From Bdellovibrionales bacterium (lineage in GTDB: Bacteria > Bdellovibrionota > Bdellovibrionia > Bdellovibrionales > UBA1609), in NCBI GenBank assembly GCA_019637855.1, contig JAHBUX010000003.1, positions 62,001-126,000 on the forward strand: a stretch of 64,000 nt of DNA, written 5' to 3'. The translations under genes and the position numbers were made by a program. Below, piece after piece: positions 28,086 to 37,241 of the stretch; position 1 is the stretch's first letter, and every line of letters starts with the position of its first letter. The notes below the pieces were generated by a model. That model was not told where the DNA came from. It made no database searches and was given only the letters and a program-made list of their open reading frames with translations.

Positions 28086-28916
28086 ATGAAACGATTGCAA
28101 CTAAAGAAACGGATCAAGAATTTTCTCCATTTTGCAATATCATCTTCAACTCCAAAAAACGTTAGGGAGAAACTCTTAAAAGAAGAATTAGAACAACATG
28201 CCTATTCCGTAAGGCAGTTGATCGCACAACGCAGCCGTCTCTTTGCCACAATAAACCTGGCAGGTCAGACAGATCTCAAAAAGGTGTTGGACTGCATTGA
28301 GACCACCCAGTCGCAGTTTCTCGCGGATATTTTCTGTCTGCTATTGAACGGTGGCAAAGAAAATGGATTCTTCGTGGAATTTGGGGCCTGTGACGGACGC
28401 ATAATCAGCAATACCTCACTACTTGAAAGTCAATTCGGCTGGAAAGGCATTCTTTCTGAGCCTTCAGTCAAGTGGCAACCGGCTCTGCGCGACAATCGCA
28501 AATGCGCCATCGAAACCCGCTGCGTCTGGTCTGCCAGCGGAGAAAAACTGGAGTTCGTCGAAGCCGAGGAAGACGCCTACGGAACTCAATCCGCAATACT
28601 GAAGACAGCACATAAAACAAGAAAGCATCGGACGAACGAAAAGTATTTAGTAGAATCGATAACACTAGCCGACATGCTTCGTGAGCACTCAGCACCTAAG
28701 CAAATAGATTTTATTTCCATTGATACGGAAGGCAGCGAATACGAAATTCTGAAAGCTTTCCCGTTTGATGAATACAAATTTGGTTTTATGGCCGTCGAGC
28801 ATCTTGGACCGGAAGAAGAAGGCCGAATTAAAACGCTTTTGGAGTCCGTAGGTTACAAGCAGGTCCTTCGAGATGCCTCAGGACACGATGGGTTCTATGT
28901 TCCTGCGAATACTTGA
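28086..28916 (+). CDS. FkbM family methyltransferase
   Basis: A 276-residue SAM methyltransferase with the FkbM form: GFFVEFGACDGRIISNTSLLE (motif I), WKGILSEPS (second-strand acidic residue), and DFISIDTEGSEYEILKAF. The first 85 residues are basic and helical, without a clear signal peptide. ATG 28086 follows CCGGAGG. It stands between rfbC and the convergent rfbBAD operon, so methylation of rhamnose or a neighbouring sugar is plausible but not shown. Confidence 0.87.
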   Translation: MKRLQLKKRIKNFLHFAISSSTPKNVREKLLKEELEQHAYSVRQLIAQRSRLFATINLAGQTDLKKVLDCIETTQSQFLADIFCLLLNGGKENGFFVEFGACDGRIISNTSLLESQFGWKGILSEPSVKWQPALRDNRKCAIETRCVWSASGEKLEFVEAEEDAYGTQSAILKTAHKTRKHRTNEKYLVESITLADMLREHSAPKQIDFISIDTEGSEYEILKAFPFDEYKFGFMAVEHLGPEEEGRIKTLLESVGYKQVLRDASGHDGFYVPANT

Positions 28917-28941
28917 AGCGATCGATTATAGAACGGCAATC

Positions 28942-29808
28942 CTACGCCTTTCGCGCACAATCCTCTAGCGCCGACGTCCAACTGCGTAGTCCTATCTGAA
29001 AATCGGTTGATATTTTTTCTAAGGAGAGTCGTGAATTTAGTGGACGTTTTGCTGGTGTTGTATATTCACTGCTCTTAACCGGAATGACATTTTTTACTTT
29101 GAGATCTTTGCCTGCCGCTTTCAACAGCTTGAATATTTCGACTGCAAAGCCATACCAAGACGTGACGCCACCATTTGCCAAATTATAAATGCCGTTGAGA
29201 GCTAAAAAATCGCGATGTTCAACTATCTGCCGTATTGCTCGAGCAAGATCCAGAGCATATGTGGGCGCACCTATTTGATCATCGACAATGCGTAACTCTT
29301 CTCTCTCACCGCCCAATCTAACCATAGTTTTAAAGAAATTATTTCCAGTTCGACTATATACCCAAGATGTCCGCAGAATTATGTGATGACAGTCGCTACT
29401 TTTCACAGCGACTTCTCCGGCTAGCTTGCTCTCTCCATACACGTTGATCGGATCTGCAATATCGTTCTCAAGCCATGCCTTTTCGCCATTACCGCTGTAA
29501 ACATAGTCGGTAGAAACATGAACAAGCGAGCAATAATTAGACTTACACCATGCCGCGATCTCACGCGGAGCCTCTCCATTAATAGCAAAGGCGCTTTGCC
29601 GATCGCTTTCGGCCTTATCTACGGCGGTATAAGCCACTAGATTGACGACTACTCTTGGTCGCATACTATCCAATATAGAATGAATATCTGAAGGTCTCTC
29701 AAAGTCACATTCCAAGCGAGATACATAGCGGGCATTCTCTAGAACCTCGCGCAGAGCAGTGGAAACTTGGCCTGAATATCCAAATACCAATATTTCCTTC
29801 TCATTCAT
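28942..29808 (-). CDS. rfbD: dTDP-4-dehydrorhamnose reductase
   Basis: A 288-residue short-chain dehydrogenase (RmlD) that gives dTDP-L-rhamnose. VFGYSGQVSTAL is the dinucleotide loop (GYSGQV in place of the more common GxxGQLG), VNLVAYTAVDKAE and VHVSTDYVYSG are family blocks, and YGESKLAGE is the catalytic YxxxK. WVYSRTGNNFFKTM follows. It is last in the rfbB-rfbA-rfbD operon, one base after rfbA. Confidence 0.94.
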   Translation of the reverse strand: MNEKEILVFGYSGQVSTALREVLENARYVSRLECDFERPSDIHSILDSMRPRVVVNLVAYTAVDKAESDRQSAFAINGEAPREIAAWCKSNYCSLVHVSTDYVYSGNGEKAWLENDIADPINVYGESKLAGEVAVKSSDCHHIILRTSWVYSRTGNNFFKTMVRLGGEREELRIVDDQIGAPTYALDLARAIRQIVEHRDFLALNGIYNLANGGVTSWYGFAVEIFKLLKAAGKDLKVKNVIPVKSSEYTTPAKRPLNSRLSLEKISTDFQIGLRSWTSALEDCARKA

Positions 29809-29809
29809 C

Positions 29810-30685
29810 TTAGAGCAATCCGTGTTTTAATAGTCCACGCAAGTAGTTCCCATAAGCTCCTATAGGTAGCTTTTCGACAATTTCAAGTAGCTTTTCCTTA
29901 TCGATAAATCCTTTGTGAAAAGCAATCTCCTCAAGGCAAGCGATCTTCAGGCCCTGACGTTCCTCAATAGTCTGAACAAAATTAGCGCTCGATAGCAATG
30001 TCTCAGGAGTTCCAGTATCTAGCCAAGCAACTCCGCGACCCATAAGTTGCACATCCAACTTCCCCATTTCCAAATAGCTTCTATTTAAGTCAGTAATCTC
30101 AAGTTCTCCACGTTTCGACGGCTTTAATGCACGAGCATAAGATGTTACATTACCATCATAAAAATATAGTCCCGTAACTGCCCAATGGGACTTAGGCTCT
30201 TTAGGCTTTTCTTCAATCGATATCGCTCGCATTTGGTCATTAAACTCAACCACGCCGTAGGCTTCGGGATTGCGAACATGATAAGCAAATACTTGAGCTC
30301 CATCAGTTAACTTTGCAGCCTGATTGAGTGTCTGTGAAAACTCATGGCCATAAAAAAGATTGTCGCCCAGAATTAAGGACACCGGCTGCCTATCGATAAA
30401 GCTTTCTCCTATGAGAAAAGCTTGCGCGATACCAGCAGGTTTTTCTTGAACACGGTACTCAAACCGCACACCAAGTTCACTACCATCTCCAAGAAGCGAT
30501 TCAATCATCGGGAGATCGCGAGGCGTGCTGATAATCAATATTTCGCGGATTCCCGCCAACATCAAAACCGACAACGGATAGTAGATGGTTGGCTTATCGT
30601 AGACCGGCAGAAGCTGCTTGCTGACAGCACGAGTCATCGGAAACAATCGAGATCCGGAACCTCCGGCTAAAACGATCCCCTTCAT
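29810..30685 (-). CDS. rfbA: Glucose-1-phosphate thymidylyltransferase
   Basis: A 291-residue nucleotidyltransferase (RmlA) making dTDP-glucose from dTTP and glucose-1-phosphate. [16 protein letters not shown] is the nucleotide loop, [11 protein letters not shown] the base and phosphate site, [10 protein letters not shown] the metal Asp, and VTGLYFYD a sugar-site block. Its ATG overlaps the rfbB stop by 4 bp. It feeds dTDP-L-rhamnose and possibly dTDP-amino sugars made by the aminotransferase at 18391. Confidence 0.96.
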   Translation of the reverse strand: MKGIVLAGGSGSRLFPMTRAVSKQLLPVYDKPTIYYPLSVLMLAGIREILIISTPRDLPMIESLLGDGSELGVRFEYRVQEKPAGIAQAFLIGESFIDRQPVSLILGDNLFYGHEFSQTLNQAAKLTDGAQVFAYHVRNPEAYGVVEFNDQMRAISIEEKPKEPKSHWAVTGLYFYDGNVTSYARALKPSKRGELEITDLNRSYLEMGKLDVQLMGRGVAWLDTGTPETLLSSANFVQTIEERQGLKIACLEEIAFHKGFIDKEKLLEIVEKLPIGAYGNYLRGLLKHGLL

Positions 30686-31713
30686 TTTTTTTGTTCCATT
30701 ACAGCTTCAGTCCATTTTTTGTTGTCTATGTACCAACCTACTGTTTGATTGAGCCCATCCTCAAAGCTTTCGTATTTACGTTTGAACCCTAGTTCGTCTT
30801 CGGCCTTACTATCGTCAATCGCGTAGCGCCAATCATGACCCGCCCGATCAGTAACAAATGTGATCAGTTCGTCATACTTTTTACCATCACCGCGTGGACT
30901 GACTTCGTCGAGGATTGAACAGATACGGCGAACGACTTCCAAATTTTTGCGCTCACTACGACCACCAAAACAATAGGTCTCCCCGACCATACCCTTTTGC
31001 AATGCCAGAAGAATTCCGCGTGCATGATCCTCCACATGGATCCAATCACGTACATTTGCACCCTTACCATAGACAGGCAGCGGTTCACCTCTGAGCGCGC
31101 ATGTGATCATACGAGGAACCAATTTTTCAGGCAGTTGTCGAGGGCCATAGTTATTCGAACAGTTGGTGACGATTACTGGCAACTTGTAAGTTTGGTGCCA
31201 GGCTCGCACAAGATGGTCCGAGGCCGCCTTGGTTGCCGAATAGGGGGAGTTAGGCTGATACGGACTTCTCTCCGTAAAATATCCCGTATCTTCAAGTTCG
31301 CCAAAAACTTCATCCGTGGACACGTGCAGAAATCTAAAATCTCTCTTCTCTTGCTCACTCAACTCGGAATAATACTTGCGGGTTGCCTCAAGCAGACTAA
31401 AGGTTCCGACAACATTGGTTTCAACGAACGGTTTTGGTCCATGAATGCTGTTATCGACATGTGATTCGGCTGCGAAATTAACTATAGCCGTAACTCTAAA
31501 ATCTCGCGAGGTTTGCAAAACCTTATCGTAGTCGCGAATATCGCCCTTAATAAAGTCACATATACCTGGCTCTAAACAATCTTGTATATTGGACTTGTGG
31601 CCTGCATAAGTGAGCGCATCGTAAATTACGGTTCGCGCTCCGAGCGCCTTAGCCTCACGAATAAAAGCACTTCCAATAAATCCTGCAGCTCCCGTGACCA
31701 GAATTACTTGCAC
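30682..31713 (-). CDS. rfbB: dTDP-glucose 4,6-dehydratase
   Basis: A 343-residue extended short-chain dehydrogenase (RmlB) forming dTDP-4-keto-6-deoxyglucose. [12 protein letters not shown] binds [15 protein letters not shown] and HVSTDEVFG (the TDE catalytic acids) and [12 protein letters not shown] (YxxxK) are all canonical, and [14 protein letters not shown] follows. First gene of rfbBAD; a good promoter candidate lies at 31744-31772 on the same strand. Confidence 0.96.
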   Translation of the reverse strand: MQVILVTGAAGFIGSAFIREAKALGARTVIYDALTYAGHKSNIQDCLEPGICDFIKGDIRDYDKVLQTSRDFRVTAIVNFAAESHVDNSIHGPKPFVETNVVGTFSLLEATRKYYSELSEQEKRDFRFLHVSTDEVFGELEDTGYFTERSPYQPNSPYSATKAASDHLVRAWHQTYKLPVIVTNCSNNYGPRQLPEKLVPRMITCALRGEPLPVYGKGANVRDWIHVEDHARGILLALQKGMVGETYCFGGRSERKNLEVVRRICSILDEVSPRGDGKKYDELITFVTDRAGHDWRYAIDDSKAEDELGFKRKYESFEDGLNQTVGWYIDNKKWTEAVMEQKK

Positions 31714-31743
31714 GCCCCAACTCCCAAAATTAATTACCGAAGT

Positions 31744-31772
31744 AAGCTAGTAACGAAACGCGTCGCTGTCAA
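31744..31772 (-). promoter_or_regulatory. Sigma-70-like promoter candidate for rfbBAD
   Basis: On the minus strand a perfect TTGACA (plus 31767-31772) is followed after 17 bases by TAGCTT (plus 31744-31749). Transcription would begin shortly before the rfbB ATG at 31713. The -10 box is only partly consensus. In the rest of the 297-bp gap 31714-32010 I see nothing else clear. Confidence 0.5.
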
Positions 31773-32010
31773 ACGCAGCTGCGAAGAAGCCTAGTGACAC
31801 AAAGCATTGTTAAAGGCTGATTTCTGTAGACGTGTGTACCCATCAAAATCACCTTACAATTTGAGAGGAGTTTCGCAAGAACGCGACATACTCATAATGA
31901 AAAATCTAGGTTGCGATCAGTCGAAGAACTGGCTACACAAGCAAGATTGTTGACGACAGAACAAATCTAGCTTCACACCTGCAATTCAGTCGCCCCTGCG
32001 CGAGGGCACT

Positions 32011-32853
32011 TTAGCGTTCATTGTGCAAAAGGATGCTTCGCGATACGAAGACCCTAGATAACAAGGCCGCCCAGTAGACTTCAAGTCCCATAAAGCTCGT
32101 CACTGGATGCAAAATGACGTTTCTGAAAAATGCCAGGTGCTTGAATACAAAATAATCTAAGCGCAAATCAAACTTCTCAGAAAAAGCCAGTCCCGACTGC
32201 TCCATCACTTTCAACCGTTGCCACGTAGACCAGACATTGCGAGAGCAACCGCCTTTATGATGGGTGATAACCGTTGGAAGAGTAGTATTGGGAATATCTG
32301 CGCGAATGCACTTATAGAAGAAATCAATATCTTCCCAATACATAAAATAATCTTCACTAAAGCCGCCGACGTTCCAAAATGTCTCCGGTGATACAAGAAT
32401 ACTTGCACCTATATGCCAGCGCTCCACTGCGTCAGGTGCTACAAAAAGGTTATACATATTCTTCAAGGTCGGAATGACGTGACTGGTTTTCTCAATCTTG
32501 CCTTCGACGTTTGCCAATTTAGTAGTGAACGTGCAGTTTTTCTCCGCCTTCAAAGCAGTCTCATAAGCTGCATTGATAGAACCATCCACCTGAGTGTCAG
32601 GGTTCAAAAAATGAAGCACCGTACCCGTAGCTGCGCGGGCGCCTCGATTACACCCCTTAGAAAACCCGAGGTTTGTATTCTGAAATAGAATTTTGACTTT
32701 ACCTTCACACGGCAGGTCGACCGTAGATCCATCGGAGGAACTGTTGTCGACAACAATTACTTCGTAGGGAACTCGAACGTGCTCCTCAATACTGCGAAGG
32801 CAATTGCGAAGCAAATCACGCGAGTTGTAGTTGACCGTCACGATGGAAATCAT
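32011..32853 (-). CDS. GT2 family glycosyltransferase (rhamnosyltransferase-like)
   Basis: A 280-residue GT-A enzyme. ISIVTVNYNSRDLLRNCL and VIVVDNSSSDGS bind the nucleotide, VLHFLNPDTQVD holds the DXD-like acidic motif, and FMYWEDIDFFYKC is the ED catalytic-base region of WbbL-like rhamnosyltransferases. HHKGGCSRN resembles the end motif of that group. Given the dTDP-rhamnose genes just upstream, L-rhamnose transfer is a reasonable guess. It lies 52 bp after the GT4 gene on the same strand. Confidence 0.88.
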   Translation of the reverse strand: MISIVTVNYNSRDLLRNCLRSIEEHVRVPYEVIVVDNSSSDGSTVDLPCEGKVKILFQNTNLGFSKGCNRGARAATGTVLHFLNPDTQVDGSINAAYETALKAEKNCTFTTKLANVEGKIEKTSHVIPTLKNMYNLFVAPDAVERWHIGASILVSPETFWNVGGFSEDYFMYWEDIDFFYKCIRADIPNTTLPTVITHHKGGCSRNVWSTWQRLKVMEQSGLAFSEKFDLRLDYFVFKHLAFFRNVILHPVTSFMGLEVYWAALLSRVFVSRSILLHNER

Positions 32854-32905
32854 GACCTAACGGTAGCCTTTGATAGACAAACCGTCACGTCGGCAAACCA
32901 TTTGC

Positions 32906-34120
32906 TCATTGCGTTGATAGCTTCCGTGTAAATGAAACGACGCGGTTGGTAATTCCTAAGACCAGAGAAACAAAACGAGAAGCCAAGGAGCTCCTATCAA
33001 CCCGTCCCTCCCTGGCAACATGTTCAAAAATCCCCAACTCTTTATAGACTGTCTGCTGAGCGCCAAACTTTCGTTTTAGTTCTGTCCGACTCAACGTGAC
33101 CGTTGGTAGCGCAGGAAGCCTAGGATCTTCATTATTGATGTAGCTCACATTTTCAAACTCACCCACCATGAGCTTACAGATCGGGATGTCAGACACCACA
33201 GTCGGCATACCAAGGCACGCCATCTCGCACATCACCACACCTTGGCTATCCCAACGCGTGGGCAAAAGACCGACACGGTATTGATTGAAAAGCTCCGGCA
33301 TCTCAACCTGGCGGAACTTTTTCTTAATCACCGTGAGATTTGATGGCGGAGGATTGAAATCGAAATACTTTCCAGTTCCATAGACATGAAATGTCCATTG
33401 AGGATTTCGGCGCGCCAACTCGACCACAACATCAACCGCATACTTTGGAAGATCGAAGGATCGCAAGGTAACAAAGTCCGCAAGTTTTGGCGAATTGGGG
33501 TCATAAGTCGACTCTTGAAAAGCCGGATGGATGGGGTTGTTGATAACAGAGACGTTCACGTAATCATCAAGCTTGAGCCGTAAACATTGCTCAACATTTT
33601 TACGCAACCACTCCGACACGAACACCAATGCCAGGCGCGAATCTTTCTGCGAGCGAAAGTACCATGCCCAAACCCGCACCTTGAGCCAATCATAAAGGGC
33701 CAATGCCTTGAGCTTTAAACGCATTTTAAAATTCAGTTGAAACGCGTATGGCTGTCCCGACTGATTTGCCGCATCGATAAACTCATGCCCATGCCCGATG
33801 ATGACCTTTGCACGAATGGCCGCACCATTTTTTAGCATAAACCTCAAGTGATTGCGGAGGTTCGGCGCATGAAAGACCAGCACGTCAAACTGCGAGAGCT
33901 GAGCCGCCGTAAAATCGCCCTCCGGCAACACGGATAGGTCATCCCATAAATAGGCTTCTTGGGCTCCGAAACTAAGTACAGTTACCGCGTGACCGGCCTC
34001 GCGATAAATAACATTGCGAGCATGAGTGAATGCCATCGCATCCGGACGCGCGGGAGTAGGATAGTCCTGGCAAACTACGCAAATATTGAGTCCGGTCGTG
34101 GGAAGATCTCCACTACGCAT
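32906..34120 (-). CDS. GT4-like glycosyltransferase
   Basis: A 404-residue GT-B enzyme. The N-terminal half begins NICVVCQDYPTPARPDAMAF and includes VIIGHGHEF. The C-terminal half has FHVYGTGKYFDF, VEMPELFNQYRVGLLPTRWDSQGVVMCEMACLG (quoted here as separate parts of one block), with the EX7E-like acidic residues around VMCEMACLGMP. This is the GT4 pattern of retaining transferases. The gene overlaps the upstream FkbM gene by 8 bp, so the two are co-translated. The donor sugar is unknown. Confidence 0.82.
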   Translation of the reverse strand: MRSGDLPTTGLNICVVCQDYPTPARPDAMAFTHARNVIYREAGHAVTVLSFGAQEAYLWDDLSVLPEGDFTAAQLSQFDVLVFHAPNLRNHLRFMLKNGAAIRAKVIIGHGHEFIDAANQSGQPYAFQLNFKMRLKLKALALYDWLKVRVWAWYFRSQKDSRLALVFVSEWLRKNVEQCLRLKLDDYVNVSVINNPIHPAFQESTYDPNSPKLADFVTLRSFDLPKYAVDVVVELARRNPQWTFHVYGTGKYFDFNPPPSNLTVIKKKFRQVEMPELFNQYRVGLLPTRWDSQGVVMCEMACLGMPTVVSDIPICKLMVGEFENVSYINNEDPRLPALPTVTLSRTELKRKFGAQQTVYKELGIFEHVAREGRVDRSSLASRFVSLVLGITNRVVSFTRKLSTQ

Positions 34121-35021
34121 CTAACGACACTTCCTTCGGCAAGAAGAGGAAGTTCAGCAGGCTTTGGTTAGGTCGAATTGAAGTTACCGGAACGGGGCCT
34201 TCATTGGTCAAATGATAGTACTTGTAGTCTAACCCACGCAGCAAAGCTTCGATTTCATGCGCCGCCTGGTCACGAATGACCTCACAGACAATTTTTGGAC
34301 GAAATCTAGCAATCGTTTTTAAGGCACCGCGAATAACCGCCGGCTCCGTAGTTTCAGTATCAATTTTGATCAAGTCGCAGCTCTGAATACCCTTGCTCTC
34401 TACGTAATGATCCAATGTGGTAAGGCGAATTTTCTCCGAGAGCATCTGGTCCGAGTTGTCGAACTTTGCAGAACCCATGGCAGAGCTTCCCGTCGGTAGC
34501 ATAATGCCCTTTGGAACCGCGAGTTCCAAAACTCCCTCATGATCTCCCAACGCAAGTCTATTTAAGCGTACGTTATGAAAATTATTTTTTTCTACGTTGT
34601 TTTGCAAAATTCCAAACGCCGTGGCCATGGGCTCAAACGAATGAATCTCTTTTGTCTGCGGAAACGTCGCCGCCATCAAAGAGTATATGCCCGAGTTGGC
34701 CCCCACATCGAAAAAGGCGCCGCCCGTTTTAAAGTATTTGGTGAGAACCTTTGACGTAGCTTCTTCAAAACCCATAGCGCTGCCAAAAAACACACGCGAA
34801 GCAATCGAATCCGAGCCATCCGAATACATGAAAAAATCTTTGCCCAACGGATAACGCACACGAATTTCACCGCGTACTGGAAAGACATACTTCCCTTTAT
34901 ACAGCGATGGAGATGAAGACTTAGATAACAGGAACCGCCCAATCGCGTTGATTGGTTTCAGTCGCAGAAACGAGTACGCCATTAAGCGTATCCACTGAAA
35001 CAGCGATCCTAACATTCCCAT
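34113..35021 (-). CDS. FkbM family methyltransferase
   Basis: A 302-residue protein. ATG 35021 is chosen for its strong ribosome site (AAAGGAGCG) although the frame opens at ATG 35105. Motif I is GGAFFDVGANSGIYSL, followed by IHSFEPMATAFGIL and SCDLIKIDTETTEPAVIRG, classic FkbM blocks. It begins a small operon with the GT4 and GT2 genes. It probably methylates a residue laid down by these enzymes. Confidence 0.88.
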   Translation of the reverse strand: MGMLGSLFQWIRLMAYSFLRLKPINAIGRFLLSKSSSPSLYKGKYVFPVRGEIRVRYPLGKDFFMYSDGSDSIASRVFFGSAMGFEEATSKVLTKYFKTGGAFFDVGANSGIYSLMAATFPQTKEIHSFEPMATAFGILQNNVEKNNFHNVRLNRLALGDHEGVLELAVPKGIMLPTGSSAMGSAKFDNSDQMLSEKIRLTTLDHYVESKGIQSCDLIKIDTETTEPAVIRGALKTIARFRPKIVCEVIRDQAAHEIEALLRGLDYKYYHLTNEGPVPVTSIRPNQSLLNFLFLPKEVSLDA

Positions 35022-35103
35022 TCGCTCCTTTTGCAAAACGCGGATACTATCATATTGATAAGTCTTGACAATCAAAGACTCGGGCCGCGAAATCACATTG
35101 TTC

Positions 35104-36351
35104 ATGTCAACCCGAGAAGCCTTTAAATCACTGTATAAGCATCAGTTTTTTTCGCTCTCGGCGGGCGTCGCGGCGTCTAATGTCATCAGTCTAATAGCCA
35201 TGCCTTTCTTAGCTCGTCTCTACGGGACTGAAAGCTTCGGTATCTTCGCCCTCTTCTATGCGATCACCGCGGTGCTTGGCACATTCTCTACGCTGCGCCT
35301 AGACCAAGCTATTCCGATCATAGAAGACGAGAGGGAACGCACCGCTATTTCTCACATTTCCTTGGTATCAACAGTCGCTATAGCCGCAATATTCTGGCTA
35401 ACTTGGACGGCGACGCCAATCAAAGATCTTATACATGCTCCGCCCGATGCCCTCTTTGGCCTCTATACTGCGATCGCAGTAGCTCTTCTAGGGGTTTTGA
35501 ATATCGAAAGTCAGCTCGCAATTCAGAGCGGACATATGAAGGTGATTTCTGCCCGCTATTTGGGCGAGAAGATTACCACCGTGGCCTGCTCATTCGCCTT
35601 TTTTAAAATGTCGTCATATGGTCTCGTTCTCGCACAAATTTCCGGATACATCATCTCGATCACCATTTTAGCTATCGGCAACAGAGGTATCCTCTGGCGC
35701 GGTTTTTCACTCAATCGCAAATATGCTCATAGTGTTTTTATAAAATATCGAGATTTCCCCCTTCACAACGGGGCGTCGACTGCGTTTCAGATTCTCACCC
35801 TGCAAACGCCAGCCCTAATCTTCTCGACCCTGTTCCCACTACAAATCCTCGGACTCTACAACCTCGCTCAACGAATTATGGACGCGCCAAATACGATCGT
35901 CGGCAGCTCTTTAGGTACGGTTTTCTATCGGCGCCTTCTTGAGGCACCGAAAAAAGATTTGCACCGCATTTATTGGCGAACAATGAAGTGGGCAGGAACA
36001 CTTCTTCTCGGCGCAATGATAGTCGTCGCTGGTTTTGCCAAACCGTTAATTGAATTTGCATTCGGAGATGGATGGAAAGAATCAGCTACAATTCTTATCC
36101 TACTTATGCCGGCGGGACTGTTCCGTATGCTTTTCTTTGTTGGCCAAAACTGCTTGGTGATTCTACGCCGGCTCGATTTCGGTCTCGGGGTTGCAGTTGC
36201 GACCTTCATTTCGACCGTCATCGGGATTCTAGTTGGCTATTCAATCTTTGGAACCATCGAAGGCGCGGTTGGAATCTCGAACGTAGGGGTAGCCCTCAGT
36301 CTTTTTTTCGGTCTCTATCTGATTAAACGTGAACTCGAACGAGTGATTTAG
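35104..36351 (+). CDS. Wzx-like polysaccharide flippase
   Basis: A 415-residue membrane protein with about 12 hydrophobic helices, of the MATE/MOP exporter superfamily that flips undecaprenyl-linked repeat units. GVAASNVISLIAMPFLARLYGTESFG at the N-terminus (shown here by its start GVAASNVISLIAMPFL and RLYGTESFG) is the standard Wzx opening. The start is uncertain: no strong ribosome site precedes ATG 35104, and TTG 35065 is possible. It converges on the methyltransferase gene with a 4-bp overlap. No Wzy polymerase is visible in the window. Confidence 0.87.
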   Translation: MSTREAFKSLYKHQFFSLSAGVAASNVISLIAMPFLARLYGTESFGIFALFYAITAVLGTFSTLRLDQAIPIIEDERERTAISHISLVSTVAIAAIFWLTWTATPIKDLIHAPPDALFGLYTAIAVALLGVLNIESQLAIQSGHMKVISARYLGEKITTVACSFAFFKMSSYGLVLAQISGYIISITILAIGNRGILWRGFSLNRKYAHSVFIKYRDFPLHNGASTAFQILTLQTPALIFSTLFPLQILGLYNLAQRIMDAPNTIVGSSLGTVFYRRLLEAPKKDLHRIYWRTMKWAGTLLLGAMIVVAGFAKPLIEFAFGDGWKESATILILLMPAGLFRMLFFVGQNCLVILRRLDFGLGVAVATFISTVIGILVGYSIFGTIEGAVGISNVGVALSLFFGLYLIKRELERVI

Positions 36352-37241
36352 GGCTTTCTTGCTCGAATGGCCAATATCGCCATGGAATCAGCGTCTGCCA
36401 CACCTTGCGACTCCCAGTGACGAAATGCATAGGCACAGCGCCAGATCCATGAAGGAGCTGAATGACCCGTAAAGCGAATCCACAATCGCTCTACGAAGCT
36501 AAGACAGGACTCTGACCACCGACCATAGCCACTAATTTTAACTTCAGAAAAGCCGACTGCTTTAAGTAGTTCAGTTAAGCCCGACGTCGAGAACTGCCAA
36601 ATATCTGTTAACGGAACTTCCCCCTTAGGTCCGTGTTTTTTGCCAACTAACGCCAAGAGGCTGCGTTGAATCAGGTTTTGCCAATACATGTTCGAAGGAC
36701 TCGGCTCACCTGTAATACAAATCACACCACCAGGCTTTAGTATCCGACACATCTCAGCCAAAAATGTTTTGGTGTCAGGAATGTGATGGAGAAAGGAGTT
36801 TCCCATAACACAGTCAAAACTATTTGTAGGAAAGTTTGTGGACATGATGTCGCCACTTTGAACTTCAACGCCATTCACACCTAACTCACGAGCACGATTT
36901 TCCAAAATTTTGAGAGCATCCTCATTGAGGTCAAAAGCCACGCATTTTTTGAACAAGCCCCCTCGCATCAGATTGAGGCTCACAAAACCTGTTCCGGCAC
37001 ACACGTCTAAAATCGTGCCATACTCTTTTGGAGGAAGCTCTTCGAGTCGACCGCTTAGCTCTCGAAACGACCAATCCGCCACAGGAAGAAAATGAGCTTT
37101 CGCATAGTCGCCATCCAGTTCGGCATTGGCAGATATAACCTTCCTCTGGCCCTCCTGAGACAAAGTGTAGCGACTCGCTAAGTAAGGCGCGAGTATTGGC
37201 CTAACGAAGTCATTAAGCTCCTGTGGATCCTTCTCAATCAC
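36348..37241 (-). CDS. Class I SAM-dependent methyltransferase (Methyltransf_11)
   Basis: A 297-residue enzyme. ILDVCAGTGFVSLNL is motif I, VAFDLNEDALKIL the second strand, DCVMGNSFLHHIPD motif IV, and ILKPGGVICITGEP the post-motif. The profile is that of UbiE/Methyltransf_11 enzymes. It is last in the operon 40437-36348 after a GT2 gene, overlapping it by 4 bp. It likely methylates a sugar or lipid carrier-linked intermediate. Confidence 0.87.
   Translation of the reverse strand: MIEKDPQELNDFVRPILAPYLASRYTLSQEGQRKVISANAELDGDYAKAHFLPVADWSFRELSGRLEELPPKEYGTILDVCAGTGFVSLNLMRGGLFKKCVAFDLNEDALKILENRARELGVNGVEVQSGDIMSTNFPTNSFDCVMGNSFLHHIPDTKTFLAEMCRILKPGGVICITGEPSPSNMYWQNLIQRSLLALVGKKHGPKGEVPLTDIWQFSTSGLTELLKAVGFSEVKISGYGRWSESCLSFVERLWIRFTGHSAPSWIWRCAYAFRHWESQGVADADSMAILAIRARKP

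Noticed and set aside
35103-35106. Divergent start codons sharing CATG (FkbM and flippase)
   Set aside because: The FkbM gene has a much better start at 35021 with AAAGGAGCG upstream, so the overlap probably does not exist.
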